A DNA stretch of 64,000 nucleotides from Hysterangium stoloniferum (GCA_015178975.1 WHVD01000016.1:992001-1056000), one strand, 5' to 3'. Numbered from the stretch's first letter, positions 23,525 to 36,898 are shown. Notes: generated by a model from the sequence alone, not told the origin. Numbers and translations are program-made.

Positions 23525-24271
23525 TGTTAAGATCTAAGCTGGGAGGAGGGAAATGCTCTAGTTGGAGGGCCGATGAAGGGAAACCAGTTAATTGGGAGGC
23601 TGATGATACATAGAGATTGTACTAGTCAGGAGGTCCAACTCTATAACTGAAGTGGAGCTTGGCATCAACTTATGTGTTGCACCCTTGCATGAACTGTCAG
23701 GGTGCTCCAGTATTTCAAACAGAGTGGGTAGTACGGTATAAATCAACACTTAGCTCAATCGACCACAGGGCCAAATCACTAAGAGTTGAAGGATAAGGAA
23801 TCATGGCTTGCCAAAGATGCCTTCTAAGGGTACATATAATGATGAGAGGAGGGGACTAAAACTAAGAGGGTAATCTAAGTTGATTTTTGAACTGGAGAAC
23901 TGTAGTATACATGAAGAAGATTTATACTATTATGAAAATGGATGATTGGAAGGCCAATCATAGAAGTGAAGTGTCAAACAGATCAAAAGGAAGTGATGAC
24001 AAGGTGGGGGAAATAGGGACAACTGTACAATACTAAAAGAACAATACTAGGAGGATGTGAGGTGGCAAATGAGGTATATATGTGGGATGGAAAATGGAGG
24101 AGTGGATGGGACAGAGACAGGACAGGGTACGAGGGAGCTTGAGCATAATATAAACAAGTATCAGGGGTGCTGTGAGGGGTAATGATGAGGGTGGGGATCC
24201 CAATAATGAGATGATGATGATCTACTAGTGAAAGATGAGTTGTGGGGGTCCAGAATGGTGCGATCCTAACA
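23525..24271 (-). mobile_element. Solo LTR family III (unit 1)
   Basis: It starts TGTTAAGATC and ends GATCCTAACA, flanked by AGAAT at 23,520-23,524 and 24,272-24,276. The same insertion with the same duplication is in unit 2 (36,899-37,637), so it predates the unit duplication. The strand is nominal, as no coding sequence fixes it. Confidence 0.85.
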
Positions 24272-24276
24272 AGAAT

Positions 24277-25519
24277 GTTGAAAGATAGTCAAGTCAAAGT
24301 GTTGAAGGGTTGTTAGAAGTTTTGTTGGAAATGGTCTTGTAATGGTTGTGATACCCCATGTGAAGGTTTTGCTGAAATTTCCACTGATGATCAAATGTGA
24401 AGTTGCTAGGATGTGTTGCTGTGTATAGAGCATATTCTCACCTCTCAGGAATAGGATGAAAATATAAAGAAAAAGGTATTTTTTCAAGTTCACATCAGAA
24501 CCAAACACTGTGATAGAGAAGATCATGGCAAAATTTTACATGATGTCCAACAAGAAGCAATATCCCTTCTGTTGGCATGAATCTGTGGGTATTTAGTCCA
24601 ATTCAAGTGTCTCCTCTCCTCTGCCCTCAGTTGTTCACATCACTTCATTGAACATCTGAGCTAATATTAGAGTAGACTGCACTCAACAAGAAGGACCCAG
24701 GTCATACTCAAGCCAAGGAAGGCATGAGATGGAGGTTATAATAAGCCCAAAACTATGGGAAGTGGAATCAAGCCAGGATAACCATGGCTAGGTGCTGATG
24801 GGAGAGTATACATGTTTATGTGCATGAGTTGCCACTGGGTGAAATTGGTGAAAACAACATGCATATTTATTGTTCTGCTCACACTTGTCTATTACAGCTC
24901 AAATTTGTACCTCACCATCCAGCCCTGGTTTCATTGTGACAATGAGCCTGCATTTTGACCACTGTGGAACCACCACCTTCCATCTGCAGGTAACTGTCTC
25001 ATTTCTCTTGCCAGAGGTGTTCAACAACCTCTGGATATTTGCTAGGATGCCATCAGTACATTTTATTCTCCTTAAGTGGTATCCGGTGATTAATAGCACA
25101 CAGGGGAAGTGAGTCTGTCTGTTCCACTGATTTACACAGGTCTTCCACCTCCAATCTCAGTTGCATACAAATTTGGTCTAAGCAATCATCAATGAAAGTT
25201 GTTGTCATTGACATAATTGAAGTAACATCTAGACCATGGATATTGGCAGAGTCTAGAGAGCCCACAGTGCCTTGAGTTGGGTTAAACCCGAGCATCATTC
25301 TGTGTTGGAATAAGAGAGGTGTGCCTAAATTGGATTGCAGTTTTCTAAGTTAATAACATTGAAATGTCGTGTCTCAGCAATATCCTGGTATTCAAGTGTT
25401 GCATTGACACTGTTATTTATCATAGTGCATAAACCAGAAGCCACTCACTGACACAATAATGGTTTGGCCAGTGGCATGGCTGGATATAAAGCTGATCCAC
25501 TAAAGTTGTGGTTTTGTCT
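24277..25519. other. CpG-poor debris with minus-strand frames, unit 1
   Basis: Adjacent minus-strand frames at 25,053-25,298 and 24,899-25,099 may be remains of one protein (segments GSLDSANIHGLDVTS and GILANIQRLLNTSGKRNE). No family is recognised. Unit 2 shares the sequence but is interrupted here by a solo LTR at 38,587. Confidence 0.35.
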
Positions 25520-25876
25520 TTTTGTCTCACTTAATACAATAATCTCTAGCTCTATATAGTCTAGTCAAACATATACTTACAATCTGATCAGAAAATCAAC
25601 TTATCTTTTACCTCTCACTCTAAGAACCAAGTACCAGCATATTCCCAGAGCCTGTGGGTGTTCCAACTTAACATAGCATATTCTCAGAACCCCCAGGTCT
25701 CCCACCCCAACCTTGCACATTCCTGGACCTCCCAGGATTCCCATTTTCCCCCATTTGAAGTTGGACATGACAATTGTGTGAGGGCACAACACATAAGCTG
25801 AAGCCAAGTCCTACCTGCCACCCAGATTATATACAGGTTTCCTCTGGAGACCCACCTGTAAGCCCAGAGCTTAACA
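25520..25876 (+). mobile_element. Truncated LTR family II (unit 1)
   Basis: It contains the family II blocks CTATATAGTCTAGTC, CAGAAAATCAACTTATC and TAAGCTGAAGCCAAGTCCTACC, and ends GAGCTTAACA at 25,876. The left end is missing or too diverged to place. Unit 2 carries the same relic at 39,630-39,986. Confidence 0.5.
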
Positions 25877-26206
25877 CCATGTTTTGTCATTATCTGAGTC
25901 ACCTGTTCTGCATTGGAAAAATTTAAAGAGTAAATGTACTACATGAACACTTGTTTTCTCTGAGCTTGACAGTGTACATAATTTGGCTTTGTTGGAAGAA
26001 AATATCCCAACAAATACCCAAATGAGATGTCTGCATAATCTGCATTGCCATGATGGCAGCAACCACTTCTCTCTTCTTTGGGAGTTATATTTTTGGGGAT
26101 ACTGTCATCCCACTTTGTAGTTAAATCGGAATTTTTGCTGCTGGATAGTCACACATTTAGATCAAAAGACTTTTACTTTAGCATTAATCCATTATTAATG
26201 TATAGT

Positions 26207-27862
26207 CTGAGTATTCAAATATAAATATAAATATAAATTCGAACATCACTTAGAATTTCACTCCATCAACAACCTGAACTGACTTGACTGGTCATGAATG
26301 CAGGTCAGGGATACCCTCCAAACCATGGGATTAATATTTTGTCTGTTTGTCGGATGCACTCTCAGATCGGACCTAATGCCCACAACTTCTGAGTACTAGC
26401 CTTTTCCACCTTTCTAATGTGTCACAATTCTCGTCGTGAAGGGGTATACATACTTCAAACCCCATGGCAAGTGGCAAGGCCAGTGGCAGTATGGATGACA
26501 ATCCGCATGCAAAAGGAATGGCTTGCTTGCGGCTGCTGATTAATTACAGTAAGTCCGTTTTAGACAGAAAACACGACTGGCGGACGAAGAACAAAATGCA
26601 ACGATACAAGAGGGATGCGAGGACTGGCATGATATATCTCATTGAGCATCAGGTGAAGAGACGATTTCCATAGTAAGCATATGTATGCTAAGAGAATACA
26701 CTTCTACAGCTAGACACAGTACTGTTTACGGGGAAGTAATATTAGAGTCGATTGTGTTTGTGAGGCACGGCTCTACAGTGTGCTCATCGATGATGCCCAT
26801 GAGCGACAGGTACATAATCGATCCTCTGACTGCTTTTCCACCATAAATTACAATTGAAGCGAAGGTTGATGTCAAAGTGGCCATGAAACTATAGTGGCGA
26901 GGGACTTCCGGTTCACGTCAAATAAAAACATCGATATGTCAATACATGAGCCATTCCCTAGTGTGTAGTGGATATATAGGTATAAGGGGAGTAGCACATA
27001 CATGAGGGAAATCAAACCTTAGCGAGAAACGTCGTGTTGCAACGCCTTCCGTATGTGGTGGGGCTTAGTCAGCGTGGGAGGGCACAACACACCATTTGGC
27101 TTCCTCTGAACGATGACGAATGACACTGCTGCTCTTAGCCCTGTTGAAGAAACTGAGGTCACGAACTAGGCTGTATACTCCCAAGAATTGCATTGCTTAT
27201 ACATTGATTCGGAAACTTTAAAACCCACTAGGATATACAACGGGAGCAATTTTTTGTTCAATAGCAAGTGTCAGTTTCAGGTTAGCGATACAATTTGAAA
27301 TCAATGCAGCGGCGATGTGTCGCTGTGTCCACTGTCAATTAGCAACCCGAACACAATCGGGGTCTCCTCAATGTGTTTGTTTGTTCGGTCCTCCTTCCAT
27401 TCCAATACCTACCTCTGGGGAATCATCCTGTGACGTCTACTGCGATACTTTTCTTCCCAAACCACATCCAATTTTATTTATATCTTTTGGAGCTTGCTCA
27501 TTATATCCTGATGTCGTACCCAATATTTATACAGCTCTTGCGCATGATTTCTCATTTTGGCGGACTATGTTCGGACCAACCGCCGCTGTGACACGTTAAG
27601 GATCGTCTCTGCTCATTGCGCTGATGCTCTACCTGTCATTTTCCTTGTATTGGATGATATTGTGACACTAGCACTGGTTGATGTAAGTCACATGAAGTTG
27701 GAGAACAATGTTTCAGCCTTTTTTTTTCTATTTCCTACCAATCTTCGAAAATATCAAATATGATCATTATTCTCAGGAGTTTTCGGGGACTCTTCTGAAA
27801 CTTTGATTCGCCTTGTCATCTGGTCTTCAATAGAAATTGTGACGGCTTCGACCCTTAAAGAG
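26207..27862 (+). other. Unit 2 head, no accepted gene
   Basis: Conserved with units 3 and 4. The 69-residue frame at 26,464-26,673 (MASGKASGSMDD...) exists because of the 51-bp deletion shared with unit 4; units 1 and 3 read differently. Not accepted as a gene. Confidence 0.4.
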
Positions 27863-27870
27863 TATAAAAG
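27863..27870 (+). promoter_or_regulatory. TATA box of the amplified gene, unit 2
   Basis: TATAAAAG lies 90 bp before the ATG, as in the other units. Confidence 0.65.
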
Positions 27871-27959
27871 GGATGTTAGGCGTCTACGGAGCTCCGCTCT
27901 TTGTCTTTTCACCACCACCCACCATCGATTTCCGCCAGCCTCATACCCAAGCACTCAAG

Positions 27960-29109
27960 ATGTCTGCACTCGATCTAGGATCCATTTCGTCCTCTCTTCC
28001 TCAGCACCTTGCCTCACCCAAGGGACGCCCGTTCCGCAAGACGCGTGTGGTGAAGGATATCACCACCAAATACCCTGACGTCGATCAGGCTCTGATTGAG
28101 AGTGTACGTCGTCAAATGATATCTCATATATGTTCGCTCATACCCTCCATCAGTTTGTGGCTGATTTTGACAACATGCATTTGTAAGGTTCACTAGTGCT
28201 TAACCATATATATATCACTGACGCTACCTGCTATATATAGGGCCGCGTCCTCTCAGTCTTGCATTGATGCAGTAAGCGCTAGTCGACATTGCAGTACACT
28301 CATTTATCTCACCAATGTCCTCTCTCGCAGTGCATTACCAAGTTGAAGACGCTCAATTTGTCCGTTTCCCATTCTCCTCACTAGTCACGTTTCTATGCTA
28401 ATGACTCTGCACCCATTTCAGGATTACGGAGAGAGACTCCGATACGGACGACTCCTACGATAGGAGATCCCGATCGCGCAATGGGAGAAACACGCAGGCC
28501 CGTCAGAAGCTCGCCCCCTACAAAAAGCGAGCTTCTCGTTCTAAATCACCACCTGCCGGCACGGACGCCGAAAGTACCGATCACAAGATCGTCAGCTCTA
28601 GGTGGGGACGTGATGCTGCCGCGTCTGCGAAAGTAATGTGTTTTATTAAGACTAACCTATGACTGTCTGTTGATTATTGTCATCAGTCCCCTGACGCAAC
28701 GGGTCCCTTCCTCGCCTACCGTCGCTATCCTATCACCAGGCCCGTCAATGACCGCGTCCTCTCCTGCAACGGACGACCGCTCGCGGTGTTGGAGTCTCTC
28801 AGTCGGAATACCATGACCGCCACGGAGGGCGAATATGTCGATACCCCGTACCCCGATATCAACTGCCGCCTTCGCCCCGCTGTGTGGTCTTCTAAGGACT
28901 ACTATCCATCGTCTGACACCAGTTCGAACTACAGCGACTCCGACTCCGACTCGGGCTCCTTGATGGGCAATGATGATGTGGAGATGGATGACAATGGAAT
29001 GAATCGGCAAGATCCCGCCCTCTCTTACAATGGCCCGTGTTACCTTCCTGCGTTTGAGAAGTATCTTGGACTTGCTGCGAGGATGAAGGGGTTGTGGCTT
29101 GGAGACTAG
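27960..29109 (+). CDS. Amplified gene of unknown function, unit 2 copy
   Basis: Exons 27960-28103, 28257-28271, 28331-28359, 28422-28632 and 28687-29109 give 273 residues, almost identical to the unit 1 copy. The few protein differences include Ser for Thr in the DRR(S/T)RSRNG region, Ile for Val in the last exon (YP(V/I)TRP) and Ser for Leu before SDTSSN. Splice borders are the same, including GTCCGT at intron 3. The near identity indicates recent duplication or gene conversion. Function unknown. Confidence 0.72.
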
Positions 29110-30107
29110 TTTCCTCCCACACTGTTTCCAGCCGTGTTTTGTCTGGCTTATGTGAACCGTCTTATTTATCCTCACCACTATGCCGTCCCTTTTATTGTTT
29201 TGGTTTTGGTTTATGATCTTACTTCTTGGATCGTCTTTTTGTCTGCGGATTTCAGATCTGGTCTCAATCAATTTTTACATCACTAAATGGTGTTTGATCG
29301 GCCCGTCTGGCTCTCTGGTAAGTTTTTGCCTACATATTTTAGTTTATAAACTGAAGTCTGTCTCTCAATAGCTTATCAACCCCTCATATGGTTACATGAT
29401 TGCATGCGGCAGCGATATTGTGGATATCGCCGCCCGATCATTTAGTGTTTCTTACAGTGAGCTCAATCAGTTGCATTGCATCGCGTTGGCAGTATTTAAT
29501 TCATATTTCCACAAAAGGATAATTCCTTTTGAAATCTCATTTGAGTATTAGCTGAATTTATCCATGGACGCTATTTTGCATGCCTGTCGCCGTTTGCGGA
29601 TTGCAGTGATATCTGTAAAGGTACACTGCCTGATCGTTGGTAGAGCCTTTCGGTAAGCCAAAAATATCATGTTGTTTCCGTTGGTTCACATCTTTTTGAT
29701 GCAGGTTCCGTCGATTGTGACCATTTGCTATCCGTACCCTTTCTTCCCTTGTCATTTTGATTGTCGTCCCACCTGCGCTTTCTTGTCCTTTCCTTGTAAA
29801 CCAGCGTTGACTGAGCATACATTTCCAAAATAAAAGTTTTGAGTCTGGATTCTTGTCTCAATCTAGGGCGCGGTAGTAGTATTAAACTCGAACTCCAGTC
29901 TTATCGTGTAAACGTCTAGAAGATGGGGCTCTCTTAGGTTTCCATGGGAACTGGCAACACTTGTGAGGCGCCCGATGGCCCAGATGGGGCACTGCCCCGT
30001 TTAAAAAAAAATCTAGCTACTATATAGATTACCTAGAGCGCCTAGACCATGAGTTACAATTTGTCTAGGATATTGAACCACGCTAGTGAACTTAGATGAA
30101 GTCGCTG
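29110..30107 (+). other. 3' flank of the amplified gene, unit 2
   Basis: Matches unit 1 14,107-15,095. No coding region accepted. Confidence 0.4.
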
Positions 30108-30304
30108 CATCAGGAAAGTCGGAAGATCAGTAAGTATGCCGTCTATATTGTCTAGAGCCATCTAGGAGAGCTAGCTCGGCTAGACACGGCTAGACACACT
30201 ACTTCGCGAGATCCCTATTTACTAGTCGGTATAAAAGCTTACTATAGATCTAGGAAGGCTAGGGAGTCTACATAATGGGTGTAGACATTCCCAAATCCCT
30301 GATG
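30108..30304 (+). mobile_element. CTAG-rich miniature element (unit 2)
   Basis: Same insertion as in unit 1, with CATCAGG / CCTGATG ends and many CTAG tetramers; slightly shorter because one GCTAGCTA run is reduced. Confidence 0.7.
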
Positions 30305-32829
30305 TGGGCTGGCTCGCCTAGGAGCTAGCGGGTTGATCATGATGAGAATTTGGCACGAACGGCTGCGCGACTAGTGCAATGTTTTCAACCTCGTCTACTT
30401 GTTGTACAAAAGGTATTAATTTGAATAAAAATTCAATATTTTTATATGAATTGTATACGCATAATGAGGTCTCCATGTTCACAATACCAGGCGCTACCTC
30501 ATATTGACAAGTGTTTTGATTTAATTTTCTCCCACTTTGCAGATTATATTTCTCATTTTTCTATAAAATTTAGTTTTATAATGCGTGCATGCTCTAGTAG
30601 TTGGTGCTACCTACCTTCCTAATTAGGCAAGTCTGCCATTTTGGGAAAGTAGCATGATAGTCTGAACATGTTTTGCCTAATAGAGCAAAACTATTAGTTA
30701 TTTATATAATGAATTAACTGCAATCATGTTGAAATAAGATCTTAAAGCTCGTAAATCTCAAGCAATAATGAATATAATTTCCGTTTGACCTTCTGTGTCT
30801 CGTAGGAGGCAAACGGATAGCGTAAGTACAAGAAATCTATACTAGTTATATACACCTTGAGAACAATAGACGTATGGTGACAAAGGGTTAAGCCAAACTC
30901 AAAAGAACAATAGGGTGGCAAATTGCCAGTGTGGCACCTTATGCATGCTCACACAGCCCTATATTTTAACAAATCAAAGATTAGATGATATGTTTCAGAT
31001 ATAGCAAGAAATAATAGCAAGAAATATAAAATTTCTATGCTGTAGTTGAGCTGGGACTTGTTTTCCTAATTATTAGGACCTCTGCATATCTTTGCTCTGA
31101 CTTTGCAACCAATATCCACTCTCAATTTCAGCCCTGACTCAGAACCCAATTCTTATCCTCACAAAGTCTGGTCAACATTTGTCTCTGGTCCTTATGTGAT
31201 AACATTAAGATGTATCATTGACATGAATTGAATTTTCTTGACTAAGTCCAAATTTTGAATGCCTCTTTTGATGAAGTATCAATTTTCCCTGATGATAAAG
31301 TGTGAGGCTATACTAGGAGATGATGGTTTACAGATGATTCTGTCAGAAAGGTCTCAGAAAAGTTCAATGATTAGATAATACAGAGGTGGAAGGACTAAGT
31401 ACAGATTTTCTGACTGTCCTCACTTGCTCCTTTTGTTGCCTTTTTATACCTTTCATTGTTAGTTTATGACTATTTTATGGCCTAAGAATGACATCAATCC
31501 AAGACAAGTCAAAGTTTAAGTTGACTAATATTGAGAATGTTGAAAATGAGCCAAGTTGAACAGTCAAAAGGTTGTCAGAAGTTTTGTCCGAAATGGTCTT
31601 ATAATGGTTCACATTATGTGAAAATGTCAGGTATGCCCTCAGGACCCAAGGTCCACATTTCCCAATGTCTTATTGTTCTTGTTGTTTGCCCATTTTACAC
31701 TATCATCTTGTTCTACTGTATAAGCCAGTTGAAGCCCCATCCCAACATTTGTTCATTCATCATCCTGGTCCAGAGTCAACCACTTTGCTTCATTCCATAT
31801 AAACTGGTCGACTAGCTGCAAAAGGTCCGATAACTTGCAGGGCAACACCTAGACTGGATACAACTGGATGGAACTATGTGACCCGACTTTTGATTTCAGT
31901 TTGTGTGCTTTCATTAGGTACGCAACGATGCACACTTTTGATAGGCTTGACTTGTGATGTCAAATTCAGCCTCAATGGGGCAGGAGAAGTGGTTATGTGC
32001 CTGTGTTGGGGTTTTGGAGTGAGGAAAGTGTACACACCCAACTCTGGTGCTGTATTTGGGTTCATTATCACAATTGTACTGAACTCAGTTGATTTTGTGA
32101 TTTTTTCTTTTTCTTCTGGACCCACCCACCTACTCACAGCATTTCTGGACACATTCTAGACCCACCATGGGCTAGACCTTTCGGGAACACAGACTGCAAC
32201 CTAACTGTGCATGACAATGGTTAATTTGTGAGATTGTTGTGGAACCACAATATCACAAATGGGGGCAGTATAGGGGGTATAGGGTATACGTCCTGGCCAC
32301 AGCATCATGTATGCTGCTAGGTCCCATAGACTAGCAGCATGGGAAGATCCTAATCCCGAGTCTTACACTACCTGGCCACAGTGAAGCATCATGAACCTCC
32401 TCTGGTGCTCATTTAAGGAGGAGGTGATTCCTATGGACTCTAATGATAGCTTACCTTCCTAACCCCAAGATGCACTGCCCAACACGTTACATGACAGCCT
32501 GTCCACCTACAGGACATCTACTATGAGGAATGCCTTGCATCCTGGAAGGAGACAATGTGGCAGTGTCTAGAAGGCTATTGAGTAGTCCATTTGCTGTTCG
32601 AGGACTGGAGGAGTGCTCGACTAGGGACTGGAAGGAAAAGAATGGATCCATTTTTTTCCCCCTTTCCACATCAATATCTTTCCTCACTGCCCCTAAACCC
32701 ACCAACCTCTCTTCGAATGCTGGGGTCTTGGCACCTTGCAGGTTTGGGGGCTCCACACAAGACACCTGGGGGGCATCCTTGAAACTTTCCAGAACTTCGT
32801 ATAGCACATCCCTTCAAACTGGGGGGCAC
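30305..32829. other. CpG-poor transposon debris, unit 2
   Basis: Collinear with unit 1 15,299-17,827, with scattered substitutions and small indels. No gene accepted. Confidence 0.45.
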
Positions 32830-33450
32830 TGTGAGGAGTATGCTTTTACCACAGTTTCATTGTAGTAAAAGACTCCTTTTATTTCATTTATATTTTACAT
32901 ATTTTACTCACATTTTCCTATCCTTTACATTCTTCGACTATTGCACCATTTCATTAGTTCAAAGCTCTGAGTATACTTGTGGGTGCTCTCAGTGCCAAAT
33001 AACAACAGACACTTTTTACCCCATAACCATGACTTGCCCAGACACCCACTTAGTGTCCTGCAAGTTGTGATTGGGGTATCATCTCGACCGTCACAGACTG
33101 GCTTTAACTATCAGTGCAATCACAGTTTTGAACCATACTAGTTGAAACTCAAACCATTATCTCAATCTGTGTGGACTACATCCACACTACTCTGTTTGTT
33201 CGACTCTCTTGTTATTTCCTTAATCACTCGAGCAGTTGCTCAGAATCGCACTTCAAAGTCAATTCTCTTTCAGTCTTCTTAGCTATCTATTCTACTTAAG
33301 ATAGCTAATCCTTTCAACCATATTGAACTAGATAGTCAATATGCATTTTGGTCTGTATTAGACTTAGATAGTCAATACATTGTCGTGTCATACCTAAATG
33401 GTTGATATTCTTCATATATAGAATGGTTAGAACTTCCATCACTCTTCACA
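32830..33450 (+). repeat. LTR-like module A, family IV (unit 2)
   Basis: Counterpart of 17,828-18,450, starting TGTGAGGAGTATG after the purine tract. Confidence 0.5.
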
Positions 33451-33571
33451 CCTAGATGCACCATCAACAATAGCAGTACCAGTTGCATCCACATCAACCC
33501 ATCCCAATCTCATTCCTCTCACTTCACTTGAATCCCCTACCACTGTTTCGCATTGCCTGCATATTGCATCA

Positions 33572-34520
33572 ATGGGTCCCATTGTTTCAACATTGTTCAC
33601 TCCAAATTTCACTCCTCTCACCCAACACAAACCCCCTGCTATCCCTTCATGTCATCTAGTTAAGCCACTGACTGTTCCAGTGCCTGCTATCCCAATACCC
33701 TGCATCTTCGATTCTAACCCCTTCAATACACAACCCCCCCCCTGCTATGATTCCATCTGCACAGACAACTCACTCCTTGCCTCCCTCTCCAGGGCCTGAT
33801 CCTGTCCCCTTGCTGGAAACTCCTAATGACTTTGAGATTCCATGTCCACCTATCATTAACTTGAGCTCTTCACCAGAACCTGCACCCTCCCTTTGTGTAT
33901 CCCTTGGCAGCCCAATTCTCCCACCCTATGAAGAACTGATAGAGGTTGATGCTCCCAGTGAGGATCTGGGAAGAGACCTTCCCCAAATGAGTGAGAAAGC
34001 AAGGGGAAAACTGAGGGCTATAACCCTGGATGTTGAACCTGTCATAGTAGATTCCCTACCTATCACCAATTCACACCAGCATTCTTGGCTTGCCTCCTCC
34101 ATCACCACTTCCAATCCCCAAAGTGGACATGATGCTGACTGATTGGATGTGTGTGTCTATCAATTACCCTCCCACACAATCCGTGGTAGGGGGTGTATTA
34201 ACACAATTAGGGGATGTAATGCAACACCTGTTATTCAAGGAAGGCATACAAGGCTACAGTGGACCACTCATGACAGCCACTCCTATGGTGGACTTGTATT
34301 TACATATTGATGATGCCACAGAAAAAGACAAATTGGCAGAGGACATTGGAAAGATTGAACTTTCAAAGTTCTGGCAGCTTCTAGTGGACCAAACCCATAC
34401 CCCCGAGAGATGCAGATATACTCCATGTTGGTGACTTCATGGACCTGCTCAAGAGGATCTCAACAGAGTTGAGTGTGTTGGAGTGCCACTGTACTGACAT
34501 GATCATGGAGTTATGGTAGC
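33572..34520 (+). pseudogene. Pro-rich gag-like relic, unit 2
   Basis: Counterpart of the unit 1 relic. It keeps Leu (TTG) where unit 1 has the TAG stop, but it has lost two bases near 34,070 (CTATCACCAATTC against CTATCACACCAATTC), which shifts the frame. The two copies are thus disabled by different mutations, which implies that neither is maintained. Confidence 0.45.
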
Positions 34521-35041
34521 CATCTTCAGGGACTCAACCACCCTTGGCCTCCTCTCCTCATATGGCAGTGCAACCTTCACACCCCCCTCTTATCACTCGA
34601 ATTGTGACTGACCCTGTTGACCATATGCACCCTATTGTTTGAACTAGACAAAAGGCTTATGGGCTCTGGGTCTCCACTATACACCATTTACAAGAATATT
34701 CATATGGTCATCACAGCACTGACCTACAAGACATCATCTTGTCATTCTGAATAAAATGTGCTAATTGGACTCAAGCCATCCTGAACCTGGGAGGTTCCTC
34801 TCGAGAAGTTGGGGAGGAGTTCCTGATGTCTTTCAGGATTCATGTAACATAGCTCTTTGAACTGGGGGACACTGTAAGAGGTACCCTTTTCATGGGAATA
34901 TAACTATCTTGTCAGATTATATTCCCTACATTTTTTCCTTATTTTTTACTAATTTGTAAATTGTCTAATTTCCAATTACATGCATTTACATATATTAGTT
35001 CAAAGATCTATGTATGCCTGTGGGTACATAGACCTTTTGAG

Positions 35042-35182
35042 CACTTACATACTTTATGTTTATGTACACTAGTGGGGATAACATAAAAAACTCAGACACT
35101 TTTACCCCATAACCACAACTTGCCCAGACACCCTTTTAGTGTCCTGCAAGTTGTGATTGGGGTATCATCTCAGCCATCTTGA
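35042..35182 (+). repeat. 141-bp direct repeat, left copy
   Basis: CACTTACATACTTTATG...CAGCCATCTTGA is repeated without a visible difference at 35,990-36,130, on the far side of the LTR insertion. Unit 1 has this sequence once. Confidence 0.85.
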
Positions 35183-35989
35183 TATCCTGTAGGACTTGGC
35201 TTCAGCTTATAGGCTGCGCCCTCGCTAGATCGTGTTGTCCAATTTCAAACGGACGGATGGGGATCCCGGGGAGTCCGGGCGGGGTTCGTGGGTCGTAGGT
35301 CGTAAGTCGAGGGTCGTAGGTCGTAAGTCGAGGGTCGTGGGTCGTGAGTCGTGAGTCGTGAGTCGAGTTGGTTGAGAGAGATAGATGCGCCGGAGCCCGT
35401 AAGCTCCGACTAGTGCGAGCGATGTGAATCGAGTAAGGTTTTAGAGCGGAAAATATTATTAGATTACTGGGGGGAGTCTAAGCTAATTTTCTGACTGGAT
35501 TGTATGTACAACATCTGCCAGTTTATATAGACCGTGGAATGCATGACATACCAAATCCAGTAATAATGAAACGAAAACTAACAAAACATGAAATGGGAAT
35601 AGTAAACACCAAATTGGTGTTAGGAACGGAACGGAACGGAGCGGAGTCCGAATCGTGACAAAGCATAACCCATAACGGGAAACGGAGCGGGAGCGGAGTC
35701 CTAAATCGTGACAGGTCATTTGACTAAAACGGGAATGGGGCTCGATTAGAGCGGTGATGGGATTCTAAGCGGGGACCGGTGACTGATGCGTGGGACGAAG
35801 ACGGACATAGACAGAGACGGAGTCCGGGGGAAGTCCGGTGACTGATATGTAACATAATGAGGTCGAACGTAACGAGTCTTGACATAACGGAGTCCGGGCG
35901 GGAAATCCTATAAACAGACGATTGGTGCTTGTAGCGCGTGGGGGCGTACGGGTTAGTGCCTGGAGTCCGGCGGGATTGTCCGGTCGTAA
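35183..35989 (-). mobile_element. Truncated LTR family II insertion
   Basis: The right end (reverse complement TGTTACGACCGGACAATCCC) is a proper family II terminus. The left end lacks roughly the first 50 bp expected from the copy at 25,520-25,876 and starts inside GTAGGACTTGGCTTCAGC. It contains a tandem GTCGTAGGTCGTAAGTCGAG run at 35,286-35,365. CpG-rich, hence probably young. No 5-bp duplication; instead 141-bp direct repeats flank it. Confidence 0.75.
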
Positions 35990-36130
35990 CACTTACATAC
36001 TTTATGTTTATGTACACTAGTGGGGATAACATAAAAAACTCAGACACTTTTACCCCATAACCACAACTTGCCCAGACACCCTTTTAGTGTCCTGCAAGTT
36101 GTGATTGGGGTATCATCTCAGCCATCTTGA
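35990..36130 (+). repeat. 141-bp direct repeat, right copy
   Basis: By eye identical to 35,042-35,182. Confidence 0.85.
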
Positions 36131-36898
36131 ATGGCTTCCAACTTGAACTTACAGCAATCATCTAGCTTTGCACTGAATAGTCAAAGCTTGAACTTTCATT
36201 GGTTACTACTCACATCTAGCCTTACTCATACCAACCTCTCCTCTTACTCTTTTTTCATTAGCCTACTCTTTGGAATTGTACCACAAGGTCAATTCCATTA
36301 TCTCTTAGCTGTTTTAGTTATCTTATGGTTACTTAAGGAGGATAATCTAAAACTTTAAAAGTTATTTGTCCACTAAAGTATATATATTTATATTGTTTGT
36401 TGTAGAATTAATATTTAATCAAATTCAGTCTATCAGGTGGTACTCTATTGGTTACAATAGATTTATTCAGATTTCTTATTTATTGGAGTGACCTTATTTC
36501 CCCCATGACACAAATCAAATTTTCTTGACATTTTCTTGACAAATATCAAAGTAGTAATTGAATGTCTTCAGCTCTGTCAAATACAAAATTGCCTCTTTCA
36601 GTGGAATATTAATTTGTCCTGCAGATGAAGTGAGAGGCTAACTAGGACACAGAGGGCTCATGAATTGATTTGTCAAATAAAGTCTCAAAGGGTTGCAACA
36701 AATAGTAATACACTGAATAGGTAATGGACAATAGTACAGATTTTCTGACTGCCATCCCTCAGCCCTTTTGATGCCCTTTTTATGCTTTTGAACATTAGTT
36801 TATGACTATTTTATGACTTAAGAATGATATCATGTATGACATAATAAATGATGTCAATCCAAGACATATTGAAGTTTATGTTGAATAATGTTTAGAAT

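Larger units (their letters stand above)
11191..26206 (+). repeat. Tandem unit 1 (15.0 kb)
   Basis: This is the first copy of a large tandem repeat. Its first bases (CTGAATATTCAAAT) match the start of units 2, 3 and 4, while the sequence before it is unrelated to the unit tail, so the array begins here. Order: non-coding head, five-exon gene of unknown function, CTAG-rich miniature element, LTR-like modules with a gag-like relic, two solo LTRs of family I, tandem 94-bp repeats, solo LTR family III, tail. The head is richer in CpG than in units 2-4. Confidence 0.9.
34873..36445 (+). repeat. LTR-like module B, family IV (unit 2), interrupted
   Basis: Counterpart of 20,605 onward, beginning TGTAAGAGGTACCC. 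It is interrupted by the LTR insertion at 35,183-35,989 and lacks the 94-bp tandem repeats, because unit 2 is missing about 1.8 kb after GGTGGTACTCT. Confidence 0.5.
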
